A stretch of 61,089 nt of DNA from contig SFVI01000005.1 of NCBI GenBank assembly GCA_004560305.1, positions 1 to 61,089 on the forward strand. The letters are read 5' to 3'. Origin of the DNA: a bacterium (GTDB lineage Bacteria > Bacillota > Clostridia > Oscillospirales > Oscillospiraceae). Each line of letters opens with the position of its first letter. Position 1 is the first letter of the stretch. Made by a program: the position numbers and the translations under genes. The notes beneath the pieces are model-generated. The model searched no databases, was not told the DNA's origin, and worked only from the letters and a program-made list of their open reading frames with translations. Positions 43,819-52,689 of this stretch are shown piece by piece.

Positions 43819-45009
43819 ATGATTCCCTACTATCAGATCAGAAGTCCGCTGTCTCAGATTACTGAGGAAAAGATGACCCGCTATATCGGTGCTCTTTCGG
43901 AGGTGCTGGGCGAAAACCTGGAAAAGGTTTCTCTGGAGCAGTATCTGGATGAGAATTTTGCGCTGCTGTATGTGGCTTCCGGCGGCAGCGAGGGCTTTTT
44001 CCTGGAAGTATTTGAGCAGCTGAAGGCCCGCCACTGCTACATCCTCACCAGCGGAGAGAGCAATTCCCTGGCCGCCTCCATGGAAATCCTCAGCTTCCTG
44101 CGCAAGCACGGCGGCAGCGGGGAGATCCTCCACGGCGACACGGAGCAGGTAGCCGCCAGAATCCGAAGCCTGACCAATGCCCACCGGGCCCTGGCCAGCC
44201 TCCGGGGCAAGAAGCTGGGCTGCATCGGCGCTCCCTCGGACTGGCTTATCGCCTGCAACTACAGCCCGGACGCCATGATGGAGAAGCTGGGCCTGGGCTT
44301 TGTGAGCATCGAAATCGACGAGCTGCTCCGGGAGTACGAGAAGAAGGAGTACCCGGAGAACGAGTACACCCAACTCTTCAAGAGCAAGGACTTTGACCCG
44401 GCGGAGATTGAAAAGGCCCTGTATGTCTACGGCGCCATGAAACGTCTGTGCGACAGGTATCAGCTTTGCGGCGTAACGGTGCGCTGCTTCGACCTGCTGG
44501 ACACCATCCACACCACCGGCTGCCTGGCCCTGGCCATTCTGAACGCGGAAGGAATTTACGGCGGCTGCGAGGGCGATGTGCCCGCGCTGCTGTCCATGGC
44601 AGTTTTGGGCGCCATCACCGGAGAGCCCATGTTCCTCTGCAATCCCAGCCGCTTCGACACCAAGGCAGGCACCGCCCTGTTCGCCCACTGCACCATCCCG
44701 CCCACCATGCTCAAGGACTTCTGCCTCAACACCCACTTTGAGTCCGGCATCGGCGTGGCCGTGCAGGGCAATTTTGCGGAGGACGACTGCACCATCTTCA
44801 AGTGCGAGGGGGATCTGTCCCGCTTCCACGCGCAGGAGGGCCACATCATCGACACGCCCTTCAGTGACATGCTCTGCCGCACCCAGATCAAGGTGCAGCT
44901 GGACGACTTCTCCTATTTCCTCACCCGGCCCATCAATAACCATCATATCATCTGCCGCGGCAGACACGCCGCGGACGCGGAAGCCTTCTTCCGGCTCCTG
45001 CAGGCGTAA
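43819..45009 (+). CDS. FucI/AraA-like isomerase-fold protein
   Basis: A 396-aa cytoplasmic protein. ALLYVASGGSEGFFLEVFEQL and YILTSGESNSLAASMEILSFL match the N-terminal pattern of L-fucose isomerase-like proteins. CEGDVPALLSMAVLGAITG and NPSRFDTKAGTALFAHCTIPP match the C-terminal catalytic part, with the metal-binding Glu and His. Its place between the nucleoside-binding lipoprotein and the transporter ATPase suggests action on a sugar or nucleoside product. The true substrate is unknown. Confidence 0.68.
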   Translation: MIPYYQIRSPLSQITEEKMTRYIGALSEVLGENLEKVSLEQYLDENFALLYVASGGSEGFFLEVFEQLKARHCYILTSGESNSLAASMEILSFLRKHGGSGEILHGDTEQVAARIRSLTNAHRALASLRGKKLGCIGAPSDWLIACNYSPDAMMEKLGLGFVSIEIDELLREYEKKEYPENEYTQLFKSKDFDPAEIEKALYVYGAMKRLCDRYQLCGVTVRCFDLLDTIHTTGCLALAILNAEGIYGGCEGDVPALLSMAVLGAITGEPMFLCNPSRFDTKAGTALFAHCTIPPTMLKDFCLNTHFESGIGVAVQGNFAEDDCTIFKCEGDLSRFHAQEGHIIDTPFSDMLCRTQIKVQLDDFSYFLTRPINNHHIICRGRHAADAEAFFRLLQA

Positions 45010-45032
45010 TTATCCTTTAAGGGGGCGTCAAC

Positions 45033-46574
45033 TTGTCAAAAGAGTTCGTGGACCTGAATACCCCCGTCATTGAAATGCGGGATATTGTCAAAAAATTCGG
45101 CGATTTCGTGGCCAATGACGGCATCAACCTTACTGTCCACAAAGGTGAAATCCACGCGATCCTGGGCGAAAACGGCGCTGGCAAATCCACGCTGATGAAC
45201 CAGCTTTACGGCCTTCTCAAGCCCACCTCCGGCCAGATCCTGGTTAACGGCAAAGCCATTGAAATGAGCAATCCCCGGGATGCCATCAATGCGGGGATCG
45301 GCATGGTGCATCAGCACTTCATGCTGATCCAACCCTTCACTGTCACCGAGAATATCGTGCTGGGTACCGAGCCAAGAAAGGGAATTACTCTGGATATGGC
45401 GGAGGCCCGGAAAAATGTGCAGGAGATTTCTGAGCGCTACGGCCTTTCCATCGACCCCGACGCAAAAATTGAGGACATCTCCGTGGGAATGCAGCAGCGC
45501 GTGGAAATCCTGAAGGCGCTGTACCGGGGGGCGGATATCCTGATCCTGGACGAGCCCACCTCCTCCCTCACCCCCCAGGAGATTGAGGATCTGATCGGTA
45601 TTATGCGGAATCTGACCCGGGACGGGAAGAGCATCATCCTCATTACCCACAAGCTGAAGGAAATCAAGGAATCTGCCGATTTCTGCACCATCATCCGCCA
45701 GGGCAAGTACATCGCCACGGTGGACGTGGAACAGGTGGATGAGAACGAGCTGGCCAGCATGATGGTAGGCCGCAACGTCAGCTTTAAGGTGAATAAGCCG
45801 GACCAGACACCGGGCGATGTGGTGCTGGATGTGAAGGATCTGCACTGCAAGGACTACCGGGATGTAGAAGTAGTCAAGGGCCTGAATTTGCAGGTGCGCC
45901 GCGGTGAGATCGTGGGCATCGCCGGTATCGACGGCAACGGCCAGACGGAACTGGTGGAAGTGATCACCGGATTGCGGAAGGGTACCTCCGGCCAGGTTCT
46001 GGTCAACGGTGTGGACGTGTTCAACAAGCCGCCCCGCTTTGGCTTTGACCATGGGGTATCCAGCATTCCCGCCGACCGGCAGAAGCACGGCCTGGTGCTG
46101 GACTTCACCATTGAGGACAACCTGATCCTGCAAAACTACGGGGAGGAGCCTTATTCACGCCACGCCATCTTCAACCGGCCTGCCATCTTCTCCCACGCCA
46201 CCGAATCGATCGAGCATTTTGATATCCGTCCCCGGAACAGCGAGAAGCGGACGGCGGGCACCCTCTCCGGCGGTAACCAGCAGAAGGTCATCATCGCCCG
46301 CGAGGTGCAGAACGACAAAGACCTGCTGATCGCCGTCAACCCCACCCGCGGCCTGGATGTGGGCGCCATCGAATATGTGCATGAGTACATCGTGGAGCAG
46401 CGCAACAAGGGCAAAGCCGTGCTGCTGGTCTCCTTCGAGCTGGACGAGATCATGAGTCTTTCTGACAAGATCGGCGTGATCTTTGACGGGCAGATCGTCA
46501 GTTCCATCCCCGGCAAGGAGGCCAATGAGAACGACCTGGGCCTGATGATGGCAGGAGGAAAAAAGAATGGATAA
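45033..46574 (+). CDS. Nucleoside ABC importer, double ATP-binding subunit
   Basis: A 513-aa ATPase with two ABC domains (NupO/RbsA type). The first has GENGAGKSTL, ISVGMQQRVEI (signature) and LILDEPTSSL. The second has GIDGNGQTELVEV in place of a classical P-loop and LSGGNQQKVIIAREV. Degenerate Walker A in the second half is normal for this family. It starts at TTG 45033 after AAGGGGGCG. It overlaps the permease gene by eight bases. Confidence 0.95.
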   Translation: MSKEFVDLNTPVIEMRDIVKKFGDFVANDGINLTVHKGEIHAILGENGAGKSTLMNQLYGLLKPTSGQILVNGKAIEMSNPRDAINAGIGMVHQHFMLIQPFTVTENIVLGTEPRKGITLDMAEARKNVQEISERYGLSIDPDAKIEDISVGMQQRVEILKALYRGADILILDEPTSSLTPQEIEDLIGIMRNLTRDGKSIILITHKLKEIKESADFCTIIRQGKYIATVDVEQVDENELASMMVGRNVSFKVNKPDQTPGDVVLDVKDLHCKDYRDVEVVKGLNLQVRRGEIVGIAGIDGNGQTELVEVITGLRKGTSGQVLVNGVDVFNKPPRFGFDHGVSSIPADRQKHGLVLDFTIEDNLILQNYGEEPYSRHAIFNRPAIFSHATESIEHFDIRPRNSEKRTAGTLSGGNQQKVIIAREVQNDKDLLIAVNPTRGLDVGAIEYVHEYIVEQRNKGKAVLLVSFELDEIMSLSDKIGVIFDGQIVSSIPGKEANENDLGLMMAGGKKNG

Positions 46575-47685
46575 AAAGAAAAGCTTTCTGGTGATTTTGT
46601 CGGAAACCCGCTTCCTCCATATCCTGCTGTCCATTATTCTGGGCTTTGTGGTGGGCGCGTTCTTCCTGGTGATCATGGGCCTGTCCGTGGGCGACGCCTA
46701 TGGCCGGCTGCTTTCCAGTGTCACCAGTGTGAAGGGATTTTCCTATGTGGTGGTTTACGCCATCCCCTATATCGTCACCGGCCTTTCCGTGGCCTTTTCC
46801 TTCAAAACCGGCGTGTTCAACATCGGCGCTGAGGGCCAGTTTGTCATGGGCTCCATGGCGGCCGCGGTGGTTGGCATCCTGCTGGGCGATCTGCCCAAGT
46901 TCGTGCTGATCCCCCTGTGCTTCCTGGTGGCTATGGCCGCAGGCGCCCTCTGGGGCGTTGTTGTGGCGCTGCTGAAAACGAAGCGGGGCATCAACGAAGT
47001 GCTGTCCATGATCATGTTCAACTGGATCGCCTTCTACCTCTCCAACTTCATTGCCGGCATCCCCGCCATTCACAGCGATGGTACTGCCGAAGCCACGAAA
47101 AACATATCCGCCAATGCCAGCACCCTGCTGAGCAAGGACTTTATCAGCCAGTATAAGCTGTGCCCCACCGCCAACTGGGGCATCCTGGTGGCCATCGTGC
47201 TGACGGTGGTGGTGTGGCTGATCATTGATAAGACCACCCTGGGCTACCGGCTGAAGGCTGTGGGCTTCAACAAATCCGCCGCGGAATACGGCGGCATCAA
47301 TGTCAACCGCTCTATTCTGACCGCTCTGGCCATCTCCGGCGCCCTGGCTGGGCTGGGCGGCGCACTGCAGCTGATGGGTATGGGAAGCCGCATCAGCGTG
47401 TTCTCCAGCCAGGAAGGCTTCGGCTTCGCCGGAATCGTTGTGGCCCTGATGGGCTGCTCCAACCCCTTCGGCGTGCTTGCCGCGGGCCTGTTCTACGGTG
47501 CGCTGATCTATGGCGGCAGCAAGCTGAATCTGGTGGGCGCTCCCACCCAGCTGGTGAACGTCATTGTGGGTACGGTGGTGCTGTTCATCGCGATCTCTGT
47601 TGTCTTTGAACGCATCAAGTACATTCAGCCCCGGGGCAGACGCAAGACTGCCTCCCTTCAGGACGGAAAGGAGGAGAGCAAGTAA
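46567..47685 (+). CDS. Nucleoside ABC importer permease 1
   Basis: A 372-aa membrane protein of the BPD_transp_2 family (NupP-like) with about ten helices. GVFNIGAEGQFVMGSMAAA and GAFSALAG-type stretches (LGGALQLMGMG) and the segment EGFGFAGIVVALMGCSNPFG are family features. It is coupled to the ATPase by overlap and is followed at once by the second permease. Confidence 0.93.
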   Translation: MDKKKSFLVILSETRFLHILLSIILGFVVGAFFLVIMGLSVGDAYGRLLSSVTSVKGFSYVVVYAIPYIVTGLSVAFSFKTGVFNIGAEGQFVMGSMAAAVVGILLGDLPKFVLIPLCFLVAMAAGALWGVVVALLKTKRGINEVLSMIMFNWIAFYLSNFIAGIPAIHSDGTAEATKNISANASTLLSKDFISQYKLCPTANWGILVAIVLTVVVWLIIDKTTLGYRLKAVGFNKSAAEYGGINVNRSILTALAISGALAGLGGALQLMGMGSRISVFSSQEGFGFAGIVVALMGCSNPFGVLAAGLFYGALIYGGSKLNLVGAPTQLVNVIVGTVVLFIAISVVFERIKYIQPRGRRKTASLQDGKEESK

Positions 47686-48630
47686 ATGGCCGGTTTTATC
47701 AGCGAATTTGGCATTATCCTGTATGCCACTCTCATTTACACCCCGCCCCTTCTTTACGCGGCGCTGGGTTCCTGCTTCTCTGAGGTTTCCGGTGTTGTGA
47801 ACATCGGTATTGAAGGTATGATGACCGCCGGCGCCTTTACCGGCACCGTGGTGGCCTACTTCACCGGCAATCCCTGGATCGGCTTTATCTGCGGCGGTCT
47901 GGCGGGTATGCTCTTTGGTGCCATCCACGCGCTGGCCACAGTGAGACTGGGAGCTGACCAGACCATTGCCGGCACCGCCATCAATATGCTGGGGCCCGGC
48001 ATCGTCATTATGATCGCCAAGGTGCTTTTCAATTCCACCGACACCATTCCCCTGACCGCGGAACAGAAGATCCCCATGCTGTTTCGCGGCGTGTTTGACA
48101 CCAGCACCGTTTTTGGCCGCTTTATGGACAATGTGTTCGCCAACTATGCCACCACCTATCTGGTGTTCCTGGCTGTGATCCTGGTTTGGTTCATTTTCTA
48201 TAAGACCCGCTTCGGCCTGCGGCTGCGGGCCTGCGGCGAGCATCCCCAGGCCTGCGAGACCCTGGGCATCAACGTGATCGCCATGCGCTTCTGGTGCGTG
48301 TGCATCTCCGGCTTCCTGTCCGGTCTGGGCGGCGCCTGCGTGACCATGGCCACCTCCAACCAGTTCCGCCCCATCTCCATTGTGGGTCAGGGCTTCATTG
48401 CCATTGCGGCAGTGATCTTCGGCAAGTTCCGGCCTCAGGGCGCGCTGCTGGGCTGCCTGCTGTTCGGCTTCTGCTCCGGCTTGAAGGTGGTACTGGGCGG
48501 CTCCTCCGGCGTAAATATGCATCTGATCTCCATGATCCCCTATGTGGTGACGGTGATCGTGCTGGTGCTGTTCGTGGGCAAGTCCCATGTTCCTGCCGCC
48601 AACGGCAAGCCCTACATCAAGTCCAAATAA
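47686..48630 (+). CDS. Nucleoside ABC importer permease 2
   Basis: A 314-aa partner permease (NupQ-like). GVVNIGIEGMMTAGAFTG near the N-terminus and the region GLGGACVTMATSNQF followed by GQGFIAIAAVIFGKFRP are characteristic. The start ATG at 47686 follows the stop of permease 1 directly, with GGAGAG in the end of that gene as binding site. The two permeases form the membrane pore of the importer. Confidence 0.93.
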   Translation: MAGFISEFGIILYATLIYTPPLLYAALGSCFSEVSGVVNIGIEGMMTAGAFTGTVVAYFTGNPWIGFICGGLAGMLFGAIHALATVRLGADQTIAGTAINMLGPGIVIMIAKVLFNSTDTIPLTAEQKIPMLFRGVFDTSTVFGRFMDNVFANYATTYLVFLAVILVWFIFYKTRFGLRLRACGEHPQACETLGINVIAMRFWCVCISGFLSGLGGACVTMATSNQFRPISIVGQGFIAIAAVIFGKFRPQGALLGCLLFGFCSGLKVVLGGSSGVNMHLISMIPYVVTVIVLVLFVGKSHVPAANGKPYIKSK

Positions 48631-48653
48631 TTTCCTTTCCTGCTGCATATAAC

Positions 48654-48677
48654 AAAGCCGGAGCGGCTGCTCCGGCT
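48654..48677 (+). terminator. Hairpin after the importer operon
   Basis: A 10-bp stem aagccggagc / gctccggctt with loop ggct. The following T-content is poor (cgttatg), so termination may be partial and psuG can be reached by read-through. Confidence 0.5.
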
Positions 48678-48723
48678 TCGTTATGACATACTACCATTCT
48701 ACAAGAATACAAGGAGTAACACT

Positions 48724-49635
48724 ATGAACAAGTATCTGGACATTTCCCCCGAAGTGAAGGCCGCGCTGGAAGCCGGCAAGCCCGTTGTGGCCCTGGAGAG
48801 CACCATCATCTCCCACGGCATGCCCTACCCCAAGAACGTGGAGACGGCCCTGCTGGTGGAGCAGACCCTGCGGGACAACGGCGCCGTGCCCGCCACCATC
48901 GCCGTCATCGGCGGGCGGCTGAAGGCCGGCCTCAGCAAGGAGGAAATTGAATATCTGGGCAAGACGGGCCGGGGCGTGGCCAAGGCCAGCCGCCGGGATC
49001 TGCCCGCACTGGTGGCCCGGGGGGCCGACGGTGCCACCACCGTCACCACCACCATGATCATCGCCCACATGGCAGGCATCCAGGTCTTTGCCACCGGCGG
49101 CATCGGCGGCGTACACCGTGGCGCCGAGACCACCATGGACATCTCCGCCGACCTGGAGGAGCTGGCCCAGACCCCTGTGATGGTGGTCTGCGCCGGGGCC
49201 AAGTCCATCCTGGACCTGGGGCTGACCCTGGAGTATCTGGAGACCAAGGGCGTGCCGGTGATCGGCTACGGCACGGAGGAGCTGCCCGCCTTCTACACCC
49301 GCAAGAGCGGCTTCGGCGTGGACTACCGGGTGGACAGCCCGGAGGAGCTGGCCGCCATGTTCGCCGCCCAGCGTGATCTGGGCTACAAGGGCGGCATGCT
49401 GGTCACCAACCCCATTCCCGAGGAATACGCCATGCCCAAGGACGTGATCGACGCCGCCATCGAGCAGGCCCTGCGGGAGTGCAAGGAGCAGGGCGTCCAC
49501 GGCAAGGAGACCACCCCCTTCCTGCTGGCCCGGGTGGTGGAGCTGACCGGCGGAGACAGTCTGGAGAGCAACATCCAGCTGGTGCTGAACAACGCCCGTG
49601 TTGCCGCCCGCACCGCCGCGGCATTGGCAAAGTAA
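48724..49635 (+). CDS. psuG: Pseudouridine-5'-phosphate glycosidase
   Basis: A 303-aa enzyme that cleaves pseudouridine 5'-phosphate to uracil and ribose 5-phosphate. ALESTIISHGMPYPKN, GADGATTVTTTMI and FATGGIGGVHRGAE are the family's signature blocks. It normally pairs with the kinase PsuK, which is not in the window; no kinase of the right type lies next to it. It follows the importer, so it probably serves imported nucleosides. AGGAGTAAC precedes the ATG. Confidence 0.96.
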   Translation: MNKYLDISPEVKAALEAGKPVVALESTIISHGMPYPKNVETALLVEQTLRDNGAVPATIAVIGGRLKAGLSKEEIEYLGKTGRGVAKASRRDLPALVARGADGATTVTTTMIIAHMAGIQVFATGGIGGVHRGAETTMDISADLEELAQTPVMVVCAGAKSILDLGLTLEYLETKGVPVIGYGTEELPAFYTRKSGFGVDYRVDSPEELAAMFAAQRDLGYKGGMLVTNPIPEEYAMPKDVIDAAIEQALRECKEQGVHGKETTPFLLARVVELTGGDSLESNIQLVLNNARVAARTAAALAK

Positions 49636-49652
49636 AAAAGAGCATATTGCAC

Positions 49653-49684
49653 AAAACAGGCGCCGAAATTTCGGCGCCTGTTTT
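49653..49684 (+). terminator. Strong palindromic terminator after psuG
   Basis: A 32-nt palindrome, aaaacaggcgccgaaa with its exact complement, so A4 and T4 flank a 12-bp stem. It is symmetrical and works on both strands. It is the left border of the AT-richer toxin/immunity insert. Confidence 0.85.
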
Positions 49685-49778
49685 CATTTTGGAGAGAGCG
49701 GAGACTAGAGAAATTGCATCGTGGTATTCTATAATTAGGATAAGCCAATATGGCAAATTATAATTATAGGAGAAACAA

Positions 49779-51977
49779 ATGGCCAGATCAAAACCAGTCA
49801 CAGCAAGTAACAACACACTGAGAAGAGATTCTTCCGCTTTTTGGGAGCGAAACAATGACATTCAGGCAGCAAGCAGCAGGTCAAGTGTTACAACGACCAA
49901 ACAGCCCACGGCGGTTTCCTCGCCAGCGCAAAATTATCATTACACTGTTCCCAGTTCACCCTCGACTTCGTTTCAACCTTCACCCAAACCAGTGACAACA
50001 GTCAGCCAACCAGCTTTAGTTCCTGCTGTTACATCTCAAACGAGCCGCAGGGATAGCTCTGCCTACTGGTCACAGCGGGCAGATACACAAAACAAGAATG
50101 AATCAAATCTTACAGTTCCTCCTTTTGTTCCGCGGCAACCCTTACCCGTGCAGTCCCAGCGCGCCCCAGCACAAACCATACGAACCACTGGCAGCACCGC
50201 AGTCAACAGTCGCGGGAGCAGCACGCCTGAGAAAAAGAGCCTGTCAGATGACAAAGATGTTGACTATCTAAAATTGGCTTTCGCCATTGCTGAGCAAGGC
50301 GCCGGTAACTTTGTTGGCAGCATCACAGGTGCAGCAGACTGGCTTCTGGGTGACTTTTGCCAAGAGCTCTGGACGTTGGGCGGAGAGACTCTGGGTGTAG
50401 GGGTTGGAAAGAACCCTGTTTCCAAGCTCAATTCCTGGGTACAAACTACAAGAAAGCGGGACGCGGAGTATGCTGCCAGCTTAACAAAAAATAACAAGTT
50501 TGCAGAAATGCTGAACAAGTATGGGCCTGATGTGGTGGCGGTTTTACCCTCCCTGGCAATAGCAGCATTTACCGCCCCAGCCACAGCAGCCGCTTCGACA
50601 TTAAAAGCAGGTAAACTGGCCACACAGACATCCCCCGCGCTGAGCACAGCTATAAAGAAAGTTTTTTCCGACAAAAACGCCCAATTGGCGTTTCTCGAAG
50701 CAGGCGGCAACGCCTATAATGAGGCACGGGAGCGCGGCGCAGATGAAAGTCAGGCCGCAGCAGTTGCTTTTGAAAACGGTCTTTTCTCCGCCATTACATC
50801 AATAGGCGGTTTGGACGATACATGGGGCGGGATAGAGCGTATTTACTCGAGGCAGAACAAAATCTGGCCAAAAGGACGTTCTTCCCAGGCAAGGGAATAT
50901 GTGAAGAGCGGCTTTCAGGAAGTTGGCGAAGATATCCTGTCAGGATTCAACGAGCGCGCCTCTCATGCAATATACGACCCGACCCTCCCCCTCTATTCCG
51001 CTACAGACCCAAACGCGCCTTTGAATCCCACCGCAATCAAAGAAGATGCAATCCACGGCGCTATGAGTTCTGCCGCTGCCAGCGCCGCTCATTTTATTCC
51101 CAAGACCGCAAGCGAGGAAGTAAAGAGGCCGCTCACGCCGCAGGATGTCAGCACGCAGAGAGATAGCCACATCAGAGAAATACTCTCTCAAAATCCCAGA
51201 ATGAGCCGGGCAGCGGTGGAGCAGCAGAGCAACGCACTGCAACGGTTCCTGCTGAACGGCAATCTGGAAGAAGTGAAAAAGTTCAATATGGCAAATCCTG
51301 CCGTTGCTGACTGCTTCTACGAGGAGACCGGCGTTCGTATCACTCCCGCTGATGTCAGAGCCCCAAAAATTTTGAACAACAAGCTTGCATCCGGCATCCG
51401 CAATTATCAGGCACGCTACACCTTTGATCCTGACACCGCCCTTCATAAAAGTCTTGATTTTTCTTCTCAGTCCGGCTATACTGGAATCGGGGCACGACCT
51501 CTGCCGGCGGAGGAAAACGCAAAATACCGAAACAATTTTGTGATCGGCACCTTTGCCTTCCGTTCTCCTGCTTCCGGCCCAAGCCCCCTTCGTCCAAATT
51601 CCAGGTATGAGACGGATAACCACTCCTGCTACCTGTACACCGATGGGGCAGCCAGGGTAAGATTGACTAACGGAGAAATATCCGTGTCCGGGCCTGGTCG
51701 GTATTCCCGTGCAAAGGCCGAAATCGAGCGGATGTTCTCCGCCATGGCGCCTGACCTGACCAACCCCAATAGCCGATACCGTGAGCTTTCAAGTGGGGCC
51801 TACGCTGGTTTGCAGCAGTTGAAACAGGCGTGGACGCCGGCACTGGCGGCGGGGAAGACGGTTTCAGTTTCGATCGAAATGGCGTATTCCGGCGCATCTA
51901 CCGTCCCGGATTATTACGATGTGAGTTATTCCATCGACGGGAGCAAAAGTATCGTTCGGATTTATAATGGCAACTGA
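49779..51977 (+). CDS. Putative polymorphic toxin with degenerate DNA/RNA non-specific endonuclease-like C-terminus
   Basis: A 732-aa protein. The first 160 residues are Ser/Thr/Pro-rich with the motif RRDSSAFW (15-22) repeated as RRDSSAYW (90-97). Residues about 160-450 are a membrane-interacting or structural domain with hydrophobic VVAVLPSLAIAAFTAPATAA and a NAYNEARERGADESQAAA helix, like large phage or element proteins. The end (about 570-732) contains LSSGAYAGLQQLKQAW and VSVSIEMAYSG, then DVSYSIDG, matching the C-terminal half of NS_2 endonucleases. The HxxG metal motif is not seen. The next gene looks like its immunity partner. Composition is AT-richer than flanks. Start: AGGAG and ATG at 49779. 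Confidence 0.65.
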   Translation: MARSKPVTASNNTLRRDSSAFWERNNDIQAASSRSSVTTTKQPTAVSSPAQNYHYTVPSSPSTSFQPSPKPVTTVSQPALVPAVTSQTSRRDSSAYWSQRADTQNKNESNLTVPPFVPRQPLPVQSQRAPAQTIRTTGSTAVNSRGSSTPEKKSLSDDKDVDYLKLAFAIAEQGAGNFVGSITGAADWLLGDFCQELWTLGGETLGVGVGKNPVSKLNSWVQTTRKRDAEYAASLTKNNKFAEMLNKYGPDVVAVLPSLAIAAFTAPATAAASTLKAGKLATQTSPALSTAIKKVFSDKNAQLAFLEAGGNAYNEARERGADESQAAAVAFENGLFSAITSIGGLDDTWGGIERIYSRQNKIWPKGRSSQAREYVKSGFQEVGEDILSGFNERASHAIYDPTLPLYSATDPNAPLNPTAIKEDAIHGAMSSAAASAAHFIPKTASEEVKRPLTPQDVSTQRDSHIREILSQNPRMSRAAVEQQSNALQRFLLNGNLEEVKKFNMANPAVADCFYEETGVRITPADVRAPKILNNKLASGIRNYQARYTFDPDTALHKSLDFSSQSGYTGIGARPLPAEENAKYRNNFVIGTFAFRSPASGPSPLRPNSRYETDNHSCYLYTDGAARVRLTNGEISVSGPGRYSRAKAEIERMFSAMAPDLTNPNSRYRELSSGAYAGLQQLKQAWTPALAAGKTVSVSIEMAYSGASTVPDYYDVSYSIDGSKSIVRIYNGN

Positions 51978-52004
51978 TGTTGCTTTGTTTGGAGGGCGTA
52001 TTCC

Positions 52005-52577
52005 ATGACTATCATTCATTCTGAGCAGTTAGTGCTGCGCCAGAAACTGCTCGATTTGATGCTGGAGGTGCTTTCCGAAAAAGCAGATGCGTTTTTTCTC
52101 TATGGATGCCTTGTTCCCGGCTATATGTCCTTATCCTGTTTCTATACTGTGGACGGTACGCCCTTTGAGCTTTTTACCACCGTGGATAATCCGCTCTGCT
52201 CCTCAGACGAACAGATAGAACTTCAGTGCAAGGGTCAGGCTATTATGTCGACTTATTTTAACGAATTTATGACCTTCCGGGATGGTCAGGATTCACCCCC
52301 CTCTGAACTGTATTTTACCTATGACATGCAGACAAAAGAGGAAACCTTCCGCTTCGGTTACAAACTGATTCTCAATTACAACGTGCCCGTAGCACGATAT
52401 GAGGCCTGGTTCGTTTCCCAGGGATGGGAGCCTCTGCCGGAGTGGAACTGCCCCTTGATCTGGAGGTTGAAAAACTGGCTGAAGCGGGACGATCCCTTTC
52501 AGTGGTGCCCCAGCATTGCGTATGTGCTGGCAGACCCGCCCTGGGAAAAACCATACGTGAAAGAAATAGGCGAATAG
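52005..52577 (+). CDS. Putative immunity protein, YezG/DUF600-like
   Basis: A 190-aa soluble, acidic protein. The layout KLLDLMLEVLSEKADAFFLY, SLSCFYTVDGTPFEL, then a helix, DGQDSPPSELYFTYD, and FRFGYKLILNY resembles the DUF600/YezG family, whose members neutralise NS_2-type nuclease toxins such as YeeF in Bacillus subtilis. The assignment rests on pattern and on the gene before it. GGAGGG precedes the ATG, 27 bases after the toxin gene. A terminator follows at once. Confidence 0.62.
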   Translation: MTIIHSEQLVLRQKLLDLMLEVLSEKADAFFLYGCLVPGYMSLSCFYTVDGTPFELFTTVDNPLCSSDEQIELQCKGQAIMSTYFNEFMTFRDGQDSPPSELYFTYDMQTKEETFRFGYKLILNYNVPVARYEAWFVSQGWEPLPEWNCPLIWRLKNWLKRDDPFQWCPSIAYVLADPPWEKPYVKEIGE

Positions 52578-52591
52578 CATTTCGATGTTTG

Positions 52592-52622
52592 ATAGAGCGC
52601 CCTTCGGCGCTCTATCTTTTTG
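52592..52622 (+). terminator. Terminator of the toxin/immunity unit
   Basis: An 11-bp stem gatagagcgcc / ggcgctctatc with a cttc loop and T5. It is immediately followed by the promoter of the glycan operon. Confidence 0.9.
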
Positions 52623-52623
52623 T

Positions 52624-52652
52624 TGAAATGCAGGGGCTTTCGCTGTATAATA
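52624..52652 (+). promoter_or_regulatory. Strong sigma-A promoter of the glycan operon
   Basis: TTGAAA at 52624-52629, a 17-base spacer and a perfect TATAAT at 52647-52652. The leader is about 30 bases with AAGGAG before the ATG at 52690. Confidence 0.82.
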
Positions 52653-52689
52653 GAATGAATTTGTATGTTTGTATTGAGAAGGAGCAGCC

